Assembly: GCF_030296575.1 (NCBI RefSeq) | Contig: NZ_AP027729.1 | Coordinates: 1,302,001-1,366,000 of the forward strand | From: Paraoerskovia sediminicola | GTDB taxonomy: Bacteria > Actinomycetota > Actinomycetes > Actinomycetales > Cellulomonadaceae | Reading direction: 5' to 3' | Length of the DNA stretch: 64,000 nt | In this document: positions 17,904 through 28,643 of the stretch, piece after piece | Layout: each line of letters begins with the position of its first letter | Position numbering within the stretch: position 1 is the first letter of the stretch | Notes under the pieces: model-generated | Told to the model about the DNA's origin: nothing | The model's input: the letters and a program-made list of their open reading frames with translations, nothing else | The model's database searches: none | Position numbers and translations under genes: made by a program

Positions 17904-18438
17904 TCCGCCCCTGCCCCTCGTCGGACGGCGGCGCGTCCGACACGTCGGCCACCGTCGCTCCGTAGGCGGCGAGCAGGGCGTCGCCGTCGACGCGGGCACC
18001 CGTCCCGCGCACCCCGGAGCCGAGCATCACGACCCGGCCCGCGAGGCGCTCGTCCGCCACCACGGGCCAGCCACCCTGGGCGCCGAGCGGGGTGATCGTG
18101 CCGCTCTCGTACCCGGTGGCCGCGAGCGCCACGTCCGCGGCGGGCTTGTGGAGGCGGTTGACGCCGACGACGGTGCGCAGCCGCTTCCAGGAGAGGACCC
18201 GGTCGATCGGCACGAGGGCGAGCAGGTACTCGCCGTCGCGGACCCGGACCACGAGCGTCTTGACGCCGAGCCACGCGTCGGCTTCGCCGGTGCTCGTGCC
18301 GGGGCCGGGCACCGCAGAGCCGCGCAACGCGGCGATATCGACGAGCTCGACCTCGAGGCCGCGCGCGGCGGCGTCCGCGAGCGCACGGTCAGGGCGGTGG
18401 GGCTCCTCGGGCTGCCCGGGCAGGTCGTCGGTGCTCAT
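17893..18438 (-). CDS. YbaK/ProX-type aminoacyl-tRNA deacylase-like protein
   Basis: Protein of 181 residues. The central region, with KTLVVRVRDGEYLLALVP and then LHKPAADVALAATGYESG and ITPLGAQGGWPVV, matches YbaK/EbsC-like editing domains that hydrolyse mischarged aminoacyl-tRNAs in trans. The GxxxGxxxP-type loop and the conserved Lys at the start of the core strand are present. The start MSTDDLPG is chosen over an in-frame upstream extension without family similarity. It converges on vapC with an 11-bp overlap. Confidence 0.82.
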   Translation of the reverse strand: MSTDDLPGQPEEPHRPDRALADAAARGLEVELVDIAALRGSAVPGPGTSTGEADAWLGVKTLVVRVRDGEYLLALVPIDRVLSWKRLRTVVGVNRLHKPAADVALAATGYESGTITPLGAQGGWPVVADERLAGRVVMLGSGVRGTGARVDGDALLAAYGATVADVSDAPPSDEGQGRISS

Positions 18439-18508
18439 GGACTGCACCCTAGGACGCGACGCCTGGCCACCACCCCTCGGGGCGGCGGCCAGGCCGGAGC
18501 GACCCCGG

Positions 18509-19069
18509 TCAGAAGGGCAGCGGCCCATGGTCGGGCGGGACGATGAGGATCCCGACGACCCTGAGGTCCTGGTCGACCGCCACCCGCCCGAGCAGCGTGC
18601 CGGCCTCGCAGACGAGGGTGGTCGCACCCACCGCGATGCCGAGGAGGGGCTCCTCGTCCTCCACGACGGTGCCGTCGGGCGTCTCCACGCGCGTCCCCTC
18701 GCACCTCTCGAGCGCTCCCACCTCGGTGAGGACGCGGTGCCACGTCTCCGCGACGACCTCCTGCGGCAGCTCCTCGGCGGTCCGTGGGTGCATGAGTCCC
18801 TCGAGCCGGTCGAGGTCGCCGCTCGCCGCGCACCGGAAGACCTCCTCGGTGATCGCCCCGACGTCGCCCGTGCGGCGGGCGGTGATCTGCTCTCCTGTTG
18901 CCGGGTCCACCGGCTTGCCGAACCTCTTGTACGCCGCCTGCTTGCTCATGCCCAGGGCCTCCCCGATCTCGGACCACGTCCGGCCCTGGGCGCGCGCGTC
19001 GTGCACCGCGTCCGCGAGCCGCTGTCGCGCCGCGTCGAGCCCCTGCTGCGCCTGCTGGATCTCGTCCAT
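18509..19069 (-). CDS. Small HTH protein with DUF3887-like domain
   Basis: Protein of 186 residues. Residues 1-55 contain GRTWSEIGEALGMSKQAAYKRFG, a helix-turn-helix of the kind found in actinobacterial HTH proteins. Residues 75-186 resemble a DUF3887 or NTF2-like fold (EEVFRCAASGDLDRLEGLM onward, then TLLGRVAVDQDLRVVGILIV). The N-terminal HTH suggests DNA binding and the C-terminal pocket may bind a ligand. Two 17-bp palindromes directly upstream probably serve as its own operators. Function unknown. Confidence 0.75.
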   Translation of the reverse strand: MDEIQQAQQGLDAARQRLADAVHDARAQGRTWSEIGEALGMSKQAAYKRFGKPVDPATGEQITARRTGDVGAITEEVFRCAASGDLDRLEGLMHPRTAEELPQEVVAETWHRVLTEVGALERCEGTRVETPDGTVVEDEEPLLGIAVGATTLVCEAGTLLGRVAVDQDLRVVGILIVPPDHGPLPF

Positions 19070-19076
19070 GCAGCGA

Positions 19077-19117
19077 GTCAACCATCGGTTGACGCTCGTC
19101 GTCAACCGATGGTTGAC
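19077..19117. promoter_or_regulatory. Nested perfect palindrome, probable operator pair
   Basis: GTCAACCATCGGTTGAC (19077-19093) and GTCAACCGATGGTTGAC (19101-19117) are exact reverse complements of each other. Each is itself a near-palindrome (GTCAACC/GGTTGAC arms), and 7 bases separate them. It starts 8 bp upstream of the HTH protein start on the minus strand, covering the expected promoter. Autoregulation by that HTH protein is the simplest reading. Confidence 0.7.
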
Positions 19118-19134
19118 GCCCGCGTCCAGGTCCG

Positions 19135-20181
<1,047 letters not shown>

Positions 20182-20264
20182 TCAGGCAGACCCTGGCAGT
20201 ACCCGGCCGGCGGGCGGGCTGACGAGCTGCCCTGCGACCGGACCGACCGACCGCAGGCCCGGCG

Positions 20265-21992
20265 CTACAGCAGCTCCGTCAGCTCCGCGCTCGCCGCCGC
20301 CCGCACCGCCTCGCGTGCGTCCTCGGCGGTGCGCGCGCCGCGCGCGGCCTCCGCGAGCGCCCGGCACTCGTCGAGCCTGTGCAGCCCGAGGGCGACGCGC
20401 ACCGCGGGGACCTTGCTCGGCGCCATCGACAGGCTCGCGACGCCGAGGCCCACGAGGACGAGCGCGAGCAGCGGGTCGCCCGCGGCCTCGCCGCACACCC
20501 CGATCGGGCGGTCCACCTGCTCGGCGCCACCGCAGGCCGCGGCGACGACGTCGAGGACGGCGGGCTGCCACGGGTCGAGCAGGTCCGAGAGCGCACCTTC
20601 CATGCGGTCGGCCGCCATCGTGTACTGCGCGAGGTCGTTGGTGCCGAGGCTGCCGAAGTCGACCTCGGCGAGCACGTGCGCCGAGCGCAGCGCGGCGGCC
20701 GGTACCTCGATCATGACGCCCGCCTTCGGGAGACCGTGGGCGCGGACCCGCTCGGCGAACCACGCCGCCTCGTCGGCCGTCGCGACCATCGGCGCCATGA
20801 CGCGCACGTCGGCGCCGGTGTCGCGGGCGGCGACGGCGAGCGCCTCGAGCTGCGCGTCGAGCAGGGCGGGGCGCGCCTCGCAGAGCCGCAGGCCGCGGCG
20901 TCCGAGGGCGGGGTTCTCCTCCGGACCGAGGTCGGCGAAGGCGAGCGGCTTGTCGGCGCCCGCGTCGAGGGTCCGCACGACCACGCGCCGGTCCCCGAAC
21001 GGGGCGAGCACCCGACGGTAGATCTCGGCCTGCTCGTCGACCGTGGGCTCACGGTCGGCCGACAGGAAGACGAACTCGGTGCGGAACAGCCCGACTCCCT
21101 CGACGTCCTGCGCACCGGCCCGTTCGGCGTCGTCGACGCCACCGATGTTCGCGAGCAGCGCGACCGGGTGGCCGTCGCGGGTCGCACCGGGGCCGGACGA
21201 CGCCCCGAACGCCTGGGCCCGTCGCTCGCGCCGGGCGTCCTGCTCGGCGAGCAGCGCCTCGTCGGGGTCGAGGGTCACGGACCCGCTGTCGCCGTCGAGG
21301 GCCACGCGGGTCCCGGCCGGGATCGCGGTGGCGTCCGGGAGCTGCACGACGGCCGGGATGCCCATCTGCGCGGCGAGGATCGCGGTGTGGCTGGTGCGCC
21401 CGCCGGCCTGGGTGATGATCCCGACGACGAGGGCCCGGTCGAGGGTCGCGGTCTCGGCGGGGGCGAGGTCGTCGGCGACGACGACGCTCGGCACGTCGAA
21501 CGACGGCACGCCCGGCGCGGGCACGCCCAGCACCGCGGCCACGGCCCGGGATCCCACGTCGCGCAGGTCGGTGACCCGCTCCGCGAAGTAGCCGCCGAGG
21601 GCGGTGAACTTCTCGGCGAACTCGTCGACCGCCGCGGCGATCGCGGTCGCCGGCCCGCGACCTGCCGCGACATGAGCCACGGAGGCCTTGATCAGAGCCT
21701 TGTCCTTGGCCATGAGGGCGGTCGCCTTGAGGATCTGGCGCGCCTCCTCCGGTGCGTGCTCGGCCCGCGCCGTCAGGTCGGCGACGACCGACGCGAAGGC
21801 CGCACGGACGTCGTCCGACACCGCCTCGACGTCGCCGGGGGCGGGCTCGTCGGCCGGCGGCCGGACCGGGGGCGCGACCTGCACCACCGGCCCGACCGCC
21901 GTGCCGGGGCTGACCCCGACCCCGACCCGGGTCTCGCTCGCGCCCACGGGACTCGTCTCGCTCGCCTCGGTCATCGGGATCACCCGTCTCAT
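20265..21992 (-). CDS. ptsI: PTS enzyme I (phosphoenolpyruvate-protein phosphotransferase)
   Basis: General PTS component of 575 residues that transfers phosphate from PEP to HPr. The phosphorylated His lies in GGRTSHTAILAAQMGIPAVV. The PEP-binding barrel follows, with GLFRTEFVFL, the metal-binding Glu/Asp region EVDFGSLGTNDLAQYT and the catalytic Cys in PIGVCGEAAGDP. Length is normal. The ATG overlaps the ptsH stop (ATGA); an internal Met7 is an alternative start. It is the last gene of the fructose operon, a common arrangement in Actinobacteria. Confidence 0.95.
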   Translation of the reverse strand: MRRVIPMTEASETSPVGASETRVGVGVSPGTAVGPVVQVAPPVRPPADEPAPGDVEAVSDDVRAAFASVVADLTARAEHAPEEARQILKATALMAKDKALIKASVAHVAAGRGPATAIAAAVDEFAEKFTALGGYFAERVTDLRDVGSRAVAAVLGVPAPGVPSFDVPSVVVADDLAPAETATLDRALVVGIITQAGGRTSHTAILAAQMGIPAVVQLPDATAIPAGTRVALDGDSGSVTLDPDEALLAEQDARRERRAQAFGASSGPGATRDGHPVALLANIGGVDDAERAGAQDVEGVGLFRTEFVFLSADREPTVDEQAEIYRRVLAPFGDRRVVVRTLDAGADKPLAFADLGPEENPALGRRGLRLCEARPALLDAQLEALAVAARDTGADVRVMAPMVATADEAAWFAERVRAHGLPKAGVMIEVPAAALRSAHVLAEVDFGSLGTNDLAQYTMAADRMEGALSDLLDPWQPAVLDVVAAACGGAEQVDRPIGVCGEAAGDPLLALVLVGLGVASLSMAPSKVPAVRVALGLHRLDECRALAEAARGARTAEDAREAVRAAASAELTELL

Positions 21993-22257
21993 TCCGCGTC
22001 GAGGTCGCGCGCCAGGAGCGCGGCGAGCTCGTCGAGCGCCGCGTCGGCGCCCTCCCCTCGGCCTCGAGGACGACCTCCTCGCCGTGCTTGGCGCCGAGGG
22101 CCATCACGCCGAGGATGCTCGTGGCGTCGACCATCTCCTCCCCCGGGCGGCCGATCTCGATGTCGAGGCCGGTGGCCTCGGCGGCCTCGATGAACAGCGA
22201 GGCGGGGCGGGCGTGCAGGCCGACGGTCGACCCGATGGTGGCGGTGCGCTGTGCCAT
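21989..22257 (-). CDS. ptsH: PTS phosphocarrier protein HPr (frameshifted)
   Basis: Small phosphocarrier of about 89 residues. The active-site His is in GLHARPAS (residues 14-21). The regulatory Ser region ATSILGVMALGAKHGEEV is present, although HPr kinase is usually absent in Actinobacteria. The frame breaks at the C4 run at 22054-22057 after VLEAEG. The other frame gives a normal tail, GADAALDELAALLARDLDAE, ending exactly at the ptsI start. Losing the tail would be unlikely for a general PTS protein, so I suspect a sequencing error. Confidence 0.9.
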
Positions 22258-22335
22258 GGTGCTTCTCCTTCGGAGCAGGTGCTGCAGGGTTTCGTGGTCG
22301 TGGGTGGTCTTTGGTGCCCGGTCAGGCCGCGACCG

Positions 22336-24458
22336 TCAGGCCGCGACCTTCTCTGTGGCCTGTTCCTGCGCGGCGACCGAGGACCGGTCGCGGGACTTGA
22401 GCGCGACGACGATCGTCGCGGTCACGAGCACGCCGGCCGCGAGGGCGACGACGAAGAGCAGGAAGTTCCCGATGAGCGGGAGCACCCAGATGCCGCCGTG
22501 CGGTGCGCGGAGGGTGGTGCCGAACGCCATCGCGAGGGCACCCGTGACGGACGAGCCGATGACCGACGAGACGATGATGCGGATCGGGTCGGCCGCGGCG
22601 AACGGGATCGCGCCCTCGGAGATGAACGACGCGCCGAGCAGCCAGGCTGCCTTGCCGTTCTCGCGCTCGACGGGCGTGAAGAGCTTGGGGCGTACCGTCG
22701 TGGCGAGCGCGAGGGCGAGCGGGGCGACCATGCCGCCGGCCATGACGGCCGCCATGATCTTGAGCTGCGGGGCGTCGGTCGCGGCGCCCGCGGCGGCGAG
22801 GCCGGTGGTCGCGAACGTGTAGGCCACCTTGTTGACGGGGCCACCGAGGTCGAAGCCCATCATCGCGCCGAGCACGGCGCCCAGGACGATCGCGCTGCCA
22901 CCGTTGAGGCTGTCGAGACCGCTGGACAGGCCGTCCGCGAGCGCCACGATCGGCCGGCCGAGGACGGTGATGAACAGCCCGGCGGTGATGAACGTGGACA
23001 GCAGGGGGATCACGACGACGGGCATGACGCCGCGCACGCCCTTGTGGACCTTCCAGCGCGAGACCCACAGCGCGGTGAACCCGCCGAGGAACCCGGTGGC
23101 GAGGCCGCCGATGAACCCGGCGCCCATCGAGACGGCGATCGAGCCGCCGACGATGCCCGGCACCAGGCCGGGGCGGTCGGCGATCGCGAACGCGATGAAC
23201 CCCGACAGGATCGGCACGAGGAACCCGAACGACGCGCCACCCATGACGAACAGGAGGGCAGCCCACGAGGTCAGGCTGGTCACGTCGAAGTTCTGCGTGA
23301 TGTCGTACTGCCCCTCGGCGCCGATCCCGTACTGCGTGATCTCGATGGCGCCCTCCTCACCGAGGGCGATCTGCGCGAGCATGAAGGAGATCGCGATGAG
23401 GATCCCCCGGCCGCGACGAACGGGATCATGTACGAGACACCGGTCATCAGCCACTGACGGATCTTCGTGCCGACCCCCGCGCCCTTCTCGACCTTCGAGG
23501 TCAGGCCGCCGGACGCCGCGGGGGCGGGTCCGGCCTTCTCGGCGAGCGAGGGGTCCTTCTCCCAGGCGGCGGCCAGCTCGACGGCGCGGTCCACGAGCCC
23601 CGGGCCGTCCGAGATCGCCTTCTTCACGCCGACGTCGATCGTCGGCTTGCCGGCGAACCGGCCCTTGTCCTTGACCTCGAGGTCGTGGGCGAAGATCACG
23701 GCGTCCGCGGCGGCGATGACGTCGGCAGCGAGCGGGGTCGAGCCCGCCGAGCCCTGCGTCTCGACCGCGATCGTGTGGCCGGCGTCCGCGGCGGCGCGCT
23801 CGAGCGACTCGGCAGCCATGTACGTGTGGGCGATCCCGGTGGGGCACGACGTGACGCCGACGAGCTTGAGGCTGCGCTCGGTGTCTGCGCCAGCGCCCGC
23901 GTCCTGCGTGGCGCCGTCCCGGGTGTCGGACGACGGAGCGTCGGCCGCGTGGGCGGGTGCGCCGGTGGGAGCCGCGGCGGTGCCGGCGGGGGTGGCAGGG
24001 GTGGCCGGCGGGTCGAGCCGCACCTGGGCGCTGACGATCTCGACGACCTCGGCCTCGGTCGTGGCCTCGGCGAGCGCCTGCTTGAACTCCTTCTTCATGA
24101 GCGCCCGGGCGAGCTTGGGCAACATCTGCATGTGCGCGTCGCCGCCGCCCTCGGGGGCGGCGATGAGGAAGATCAGGGACGCGGGGCCGTCCTTGGCGCC
24201 GAAGTCCACGCCGTCGTCCGACCGCCCGAACACGAGCGACGGCTCGGTGATCGCGGCGCTGCGGGCGTGGGGGATCCCGATGCCGCCGGGGAGCCCGGTG
24301 GCGGTCTTGGCCTCGCGGGCGCGGACGTCGGCGACGAACGCGTCGAGGTCCGTGCAGCGCCCGGTGGCGACCAGCCGCTCCGCGAGCGTGCTGATCGCGG
24401 CGCTGCGATCCGTGCCGGTCAGGTCGAGGACGACCTGTCCTTCGGTGATGAGGGACAT
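22336..24458 (-). CDS. Fructose-specific PTS enzyme EIIABC (frameshifted)
   Basis: About 708 residues after restoring one base in the C5 run at 23404-23408. EIIA (1-150): phosphorylated His in GIGIPHARSA. An Ala/Thr/Pro linker follows (about 150-205). EIIB (about 210-310): Cys in GVTSCPTGIAHTYMAAE. EIIC (about 345 to the end): many membrane helices, with ITQNFDVTSL and FDLGGPVNKVAYTFATTG typical of the fructose permease. It imports fructose and delivers fructose-1-phosphate to the adjacent kinase. The start follows AAAGGAACC. The frameshift sits at the EIIB/EIIC junction, where a split could in principle be tolerated, but the same error pattern recurs elsewhere. Confidence 0.93.
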
Positions 24459-24474
24459 GGCGGTTCCTTTCGGT

Positions 24475-25422
24475 TCAGCGGCCGAGGCGGCGGCCGAGGG
24501 TGGGCGAGGTGTCCACGTCGACGGCCACGTCGGCGAGGTCCTGCGGGGTGGGGACGGAGCTTCCTGGGAGGGCGACGGCGGCCGAGCCCGAGCGGACGGC
24601 GGCGGCGAGGGCGGCGGACTGGTCGAGACCCGCGGCGAGGGCGTCGAGGAGGCCGGCGAGCATGCAGTCGCCGGCGCCGACGGTGGAGACCGGGGCGGAG
24701 ACGTGGGCGCGGGCGTGGACCGTGGTCTCGGCGTCGACGAGGAGCGCGCCGTCGCCGCCGAGGCTGACGGCGACGGTCTCGATGCCGGCATCGACCAGGC
24801 GCAGGGCCTCGTCGCGCACGTCCCCGAGGGTCGCGAGCTCGCGACCCGCGAGCTCCTCGAGCTCCTCGTGGTTCGGCTTGACGAGGTGCGGGCGAGCGGC
24901 GAGCGCCGCCGCCATCGAGGGTCCGGACGAGTCGACGGCCACGCGGGCGCCGACGGCGCGGCCGGCCTCGACGAGCGACGCGTAGAGGCCGACGGGCGCG
25001 CCGGGCGGCAGGCTGCCGCAGCCGACGATCCATCCCGTCCCGGCGAACTCGGCGAGCGTGGCGTCGAGGAGGGTGGCGACGTCGTCCGGCAGCAGGCGGG
25101 GGCCCGCCTCGTTGATCTTGGTCGTGGTGCCGTCGACGTCGAGGACGCTGATGTTGGTGCGGACGCTCCCCGCGATCGGGACACCGCGCGATGCCACCCC
25201 GGCCTCGTCGAGGAGCTGGACCAGCAGGCGGCCCTCGGGGCCGCCGACCGGGAGCACCGCGACCGTCGCGGAGCCGCGGGCAGCGAGCGCGCGGGAGACG
25301 TTGACGCCCTTGCCGCCCGGGTCGACGTGGGTGCTCGACGCGCGGTGCACCTCGCCGCGGCGCAGGCGGTCGACGACCACCGCCCGGTCGACGGACGGGT
25401 TGGGGGTCAGGGTGACGATCAT
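24475..25422 (-). CDS. fruK: 1-phosphofructokinase (PfkB family)
   Basis: Kinase of 315 residues converting fructose-1-phosphate to fructose-1,6-bisphosphate. PfkB signatures: DPGGKGVNVSRALAARG near residue 35 and STVGAGDCMLAGLLDAL near residue 245, which contains the catalytic Asp of GAGD. The N-terminus MIVTLTPNPSVDRAV is typical of FruK/LacC kinases. Its ATG overlaps the stop of the DeoR regulator gene (ATGA), and the EIIABC gene follows after 16 bp. Confidence 0.94.
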   Translation of the reverse strand: MIVTLTPNPSVDRAVVVDRLRRGEVHRASSTHVDPGGKGVNVSRALAARGSATVAVLPVGGPEGRLLVQLLDEAGVASRGVPIAGSVRTNISVLDVDGTTTKINEAGPRLLPDDVATLLDATLAEFAGTGWIVGCGSLPPGAPVGLYASLVEAGRAVGARVAVDSSGPSMAAALAARPHLVKPNHEELEELAGRELATLGDVRDEALRLVDAGIETVAVSLGGDGALLVDAETTVHARAHVSAPVSTVGAGDCMLAGLLDALAAGLDQSAALAAAVRSGSAAVALPGSSVPTPQDLADVAVDVDTSPTLGRRLGR

Positions 25423-26180
25423 GCGGTCACGACCTCGGGTCCGGCGGCCCGCAGCTCCTGCGCGACGTCGTCCGGCAGGTCGGTGTCGGTGACGACGACG
25501 TCGACGCCGCCGATCTCGGCGAACCGGTGGAAGTGGTCGTCGCCGGCCTTGCTGGAGTCGGTGGCCACGACGACGCGACGGGCTGCGGAAACCATCGCGC
25601 GCTTGGCCTCGGCCTCGGCCTGGTCCGGGGTCGTCAGGCCGCGGCGGGCGGAGATGCCGTTGGTGCCGAGGACGGCGACGTCGACCACGACGTCCGCGAG
25701 CGCCGCTGCCGTCCACTCCCCCACGGCGGCCCCGGTCACGCCGCGGACGCGGCCGCCGAGCAGGTACAGCGAGACGTCGGTTCGGGCGAGGAGCTGGGCG
25801 GCGGCGGGTACGGAGTTGGTCACGACGGTCAGGCCGCGGTCGGGCGGCAGGAGCTCGACGACCGCGAGGGTCGTGGACCCGGAGTCGAGGAGGACGGTCG
25901 ACCCGGCCGGGATCTCGTCGAGGACCCGGGCAGCGATGCGGCGCTTGACGTCGGTGAGGCGCCCGGACCGGGTGGCGAGCGTGGGCTCGGGGTCGAGGCG
26001 CTCGACGGGGATCGCGCCGCCGTGGACGCGGCGCAGCGAGCCGCGCTCCTCGAGCACCGTCAGGTCGCGGCGCACGGTCTCGGTGGTCACGCCGAGGTCC
26101 TCGGCGAGCGCGGTGACCTCGACCCGACCGGCGCTGCGCGCCCGGCTGAGGATCGTCTGCTGTCGCTCCGCTGCGTACAT
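25419..26180 (-). CDS. fruR: DeoR-family regulator of the fructose operon
   Basis: Repressor of 253 residues. The DeoR helix-turn-helix is VEVTALAEDLGVTTETVRRD, followed by LRRVHGGAIPVE. The C-terminal sugar-phosphate sensor domain contains LLDSGSTTLAVVELL and VVATDSSKAGDDHF. I take MYAAERQQTIL as the start because it opens the conserved DeoR N-terminus; an upstream in-frame Met adds 14 unconserved residues. First gene of the fructose PTS operon. Fructose-1-phosphate is the usual inducer for such FruR proteins. Confidence 0.92.
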   Translation of the reverse strand: MYAAERQQTILSRARSAGRVEVTALAEDLGVTTETVRRDLTVLEERGSLRRVHGGAIPVERLDPEPTLATRSGRLTDVKRRIAARVLDEIPAGSTVLLDSGSTTLAVVELLPPDRGLTVVTNSVPAAAQLLARTDVSLYLLGGRVRGVTGAAVGEWTAAALADVVVDVAVLGTNGISARRGLTTPDQAEAEAKRAMVSAARRVVVATDSSKAGDDHFHRFAEIGGVDVVVTDTDLPDDVAQELRAAGPEVVTA

Positions 26181-26376
26181 GGGGTGGGACTCCCTCGTCC
26201 TGTGCGTCGTTCTCGGGCCCATCGGCGGGCCCGTTTCATCAAGAGAACCACACGTTCAGAGCTGAGTCAACAGAAACACAGATTTGTTTCTGTTGTTTTG
26301 GGCCTGGGGTCACGGGCGGACAGCGGCGCCGGGCACCCTGGGTGCGGCCCACCCGGAGTTCTCTAGGCTCGGTGGT

Positions 26377-26913
26377 GTGAAACCAGCACCGCCTCGCACC
26401 CTCGCCGCAGCGGGCACCGCCCTCCTGCTCCTGAGCGCGACCGCCTGCACGGGTCCGGAGGACGCGGCCGACGGCGCGGCGGCCGATCCGGGGCAGACCT
26501 CCGGCACGCAGACCGGCACGCAGACCGACACGGACGGCTCCGGCGAGGAGTCAGGGCCGGAGCCGCTCGAAGAGCTCACACCCGTCGAGGTCTGCGAGGG
26601 CTACATCGGCCGGTTCCACGCGGACGACCTGGTGCAGCAGGTCGGCACGCTCGCCGCTGCGGGCCCGTCCGCGGACCCCGACGAGGTGGCCGCGATCCAC
26701 GCCGAGCTCGAGCCGCTCGCCGCCCAGGCCGAGAGCGCCGGCGACGAGGACATCGCCACGGGGCTCGCGGACACGCTCGACCCGTTCACCCGGTACCTCG
26801 AGGAGGTCGAGGGCGGCACGCAGTCACCGGGCCTCGACACCGCGCAGATCCAGGCCGCGGCACCCGGGATCCTGACGGCATGCTCGGACGCGGGGTACGT
26901 CGTCGGGCCGTGA
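26377..26913 (+). CDS. Lipoprotein of unknown function
   Basis: Protein of 178 residues starting at GTG (VKPAPPRTLAAAG). The signal peptide ends at lipobox LSATACTGP. A low-complexity Gly/Thr/Asp linker follows, then a mostly helical domain (PVEVCEGYIGRFHADDLVQQ onward) with two cysteines (in VEVCEGY and LTACSDAGY) that could form a disulfide. No family recognised. It converges on the CopC/CopD gene with a 15-bp gap. Confidence 0.7.
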   Translation: MKPAPPRTLAAAGTALLLLSATACTGPEDAADGAAADPGQTSGTQTGTQTDTDGSGEESGPEPLEELTPVEVCEGYIGRFHADDLVQQVGTLAAAGPSADPDEVAAIHAELEPLAAQAESAGDEDIATGLADTLDPFTRYLEEVEGGTQSPGLDTAQIQAAAPGILTACSDAGYVVGP

Positions 26914-26928
26914 GCGGTCGGGACGTCG

Positions 26929-28625
26929 TCAGGGGACGCGGAACGTGACGGTCCGCACCGGGTTGTCGAACTCGGTGGTCCGCAACGAGACCTGGACGCG
27001 CCACTCGCCCGAGGTCGGGAGCACGACCTCCCCCGCGTAGACGCCCGGTCCCAGCGAGGCGATCTCCACCTCGCCGAGGTCGATCTCGTCCGTCGACAGG
27101 CTCAGCCGGGGGCGCCGTAGCCCTCGGTCGGCTCCCCGGCGTCGTCGACCATCGCGATGGTCAGCGTGTTCGGCCCCACCGCGAGCGGCTCCAGTGTGAG
27201 CTCCGCCGAGATGTCCCCCAGCCGGACGTCCTCCGTGACGCCGGCGCCCGACGCGACGCCCGCGGCCCCGTCGACCTCGGGGCTCCGGTCCACGAGGACG
27301 CCGGTGACGAGCAGCACCGCGACGAGCACCCCCGCCTCCGCGCGCGTCGAACGGAGCAGCAGCGCAGCGACGCGCCGACGGTCCTTGCTCCGGGAGGCCT
27401 CGCCCAGGCGCGGCAGCAGCGAGTAGCGGTTCCACCCGGCGATCGCCACCGCCACGAGCGCCACCAGGACCTTCACCAGCAGGACGACCCCGTACCCGGA
27501 GTCCACCAGGGCGTCCCAGGTGCCGGCGATCCGCCACGCGAGGACCGACCCGGCGACCACCAGGACCGCCAGGGCGCCCGCCGCGCACGTGGAGAAGCGC
27601 GCCAGCACGACGCCACCGAGGTCTCCGCGCGCGAGCTCCCCCAGCACCGTGCCGATCGCGACGAGCCCACCCAGCCAGACGGCGCCCGCCACCAGGTGCA
27701 GCACGTCGACACCCATGACCAGCGCCTCGGGCGAGGTGGCTCGCGTGTGGCCCGTGAACGCCGGTGCGGCGAGCGCCACGAGAGCGCCCGCGAGCACCAG
27801 GGCCGCGCGCGCACGGCCGGGCGCCGACCGCGCCGGGAGCGCGCCGACCAGCAGACCGAGGCCCAGGGTCACCCCGGCCGGGACCGCGTACTCGGCGGGC
27901 GCGAGCGCCGTCCACGTCGACCACTCGGTCAACGCGGACGCGGGCAGGCCGAGCTGGTAGAGCGCGATCATCGGGACCGCCGACCACCACGCGAGCACGG
28001 CGACGACCGCCGCCACCCGGACGACCGGACGGAGGCGGGCGCGGGAGGTGTCGGCACCGACGTCCCGCGGGAGGAACAGCACGGAGAAGACCGCGGCGCC
28101 AGCGGCCACGAGCAGCCCCAGGTAGCCGATCGCACGGACCGCAACGAGCAGCAGGGGCGCGTCGGTGTCGGCGTCCGCGCCCGTCGTCGACACGTCCACG
28201 ACCGCGCTCGGTGCACCCACCGCGAAGCTCAGCGAGCCGCCGATCGGGTGGCCGTCCTCGGAGACGAGGCGCCACAGGACGACGAGGGTCCCGTCGGGCA
28301 CCTCTCCGTCGATGTCGACGAAGAGCCGTGACGCGTCGACGGACGCCGACGACGCGATCTCCGCGCCGGTCGCGTCGAAGACCTTGATGCCCGCCGGTAC
28401 CCCGATCACGGACTCGTCGAACGTGAACGTGACGCGCTCCGGGGCGGTCTCGAGCACCGCGCCCTCGGCGGGGTCGGTGCTCAGGAGGTTCGCGTGCGCG
28501 GCTGCGCTGCCTGCCGAGCCGAGGACGAGCCCCACGGCGACCGCCAGGAGCAGGACCGAGCGCACGAAGACCGAGCGAACGAAGACCGAGCGCACGCCGA
28601 CGTGCCCCGCGAGCGTTCGCGTCAC
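26929..28625 (-). CDS. CopC-CopD fusion copper-resistance/uptake protein (frameshifted)
   Basis: About 565 residues after restoring one base at the G5 run 27108-27112. The N-terminal signal ends SAGSAAAHAN, so the mature protein starts with the His of a CopC copper site (HANLLSTDP; later EDGHPIGGSLSFAV). The CopD-like membrane domain with about eight helices follows (DAPLLLVAVRAIGYLGL onward; FTGHTRATSP, DVLHLVAGAVWLGGL). The C-terminal extracytoplasmic domain ends RTTEFDNPVRTVTFRV in the other frame. This YcnJ-type architecture handles copper import. It lies 18 bp after the YcnI-like gene in one operon. Confidence 0.9.
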
Positions 28626-28643
28626 CTGCGCCTCACCGGCCCG

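Noticed and set aside
23280..24458. Separate EIIAB protein as a natural split of the fructose PTS
   Set aside because: Possible in principle, but the break is a one-base loss in a C run like the 19 other sites, and no start or ribosome-binding site precedes EIIC.
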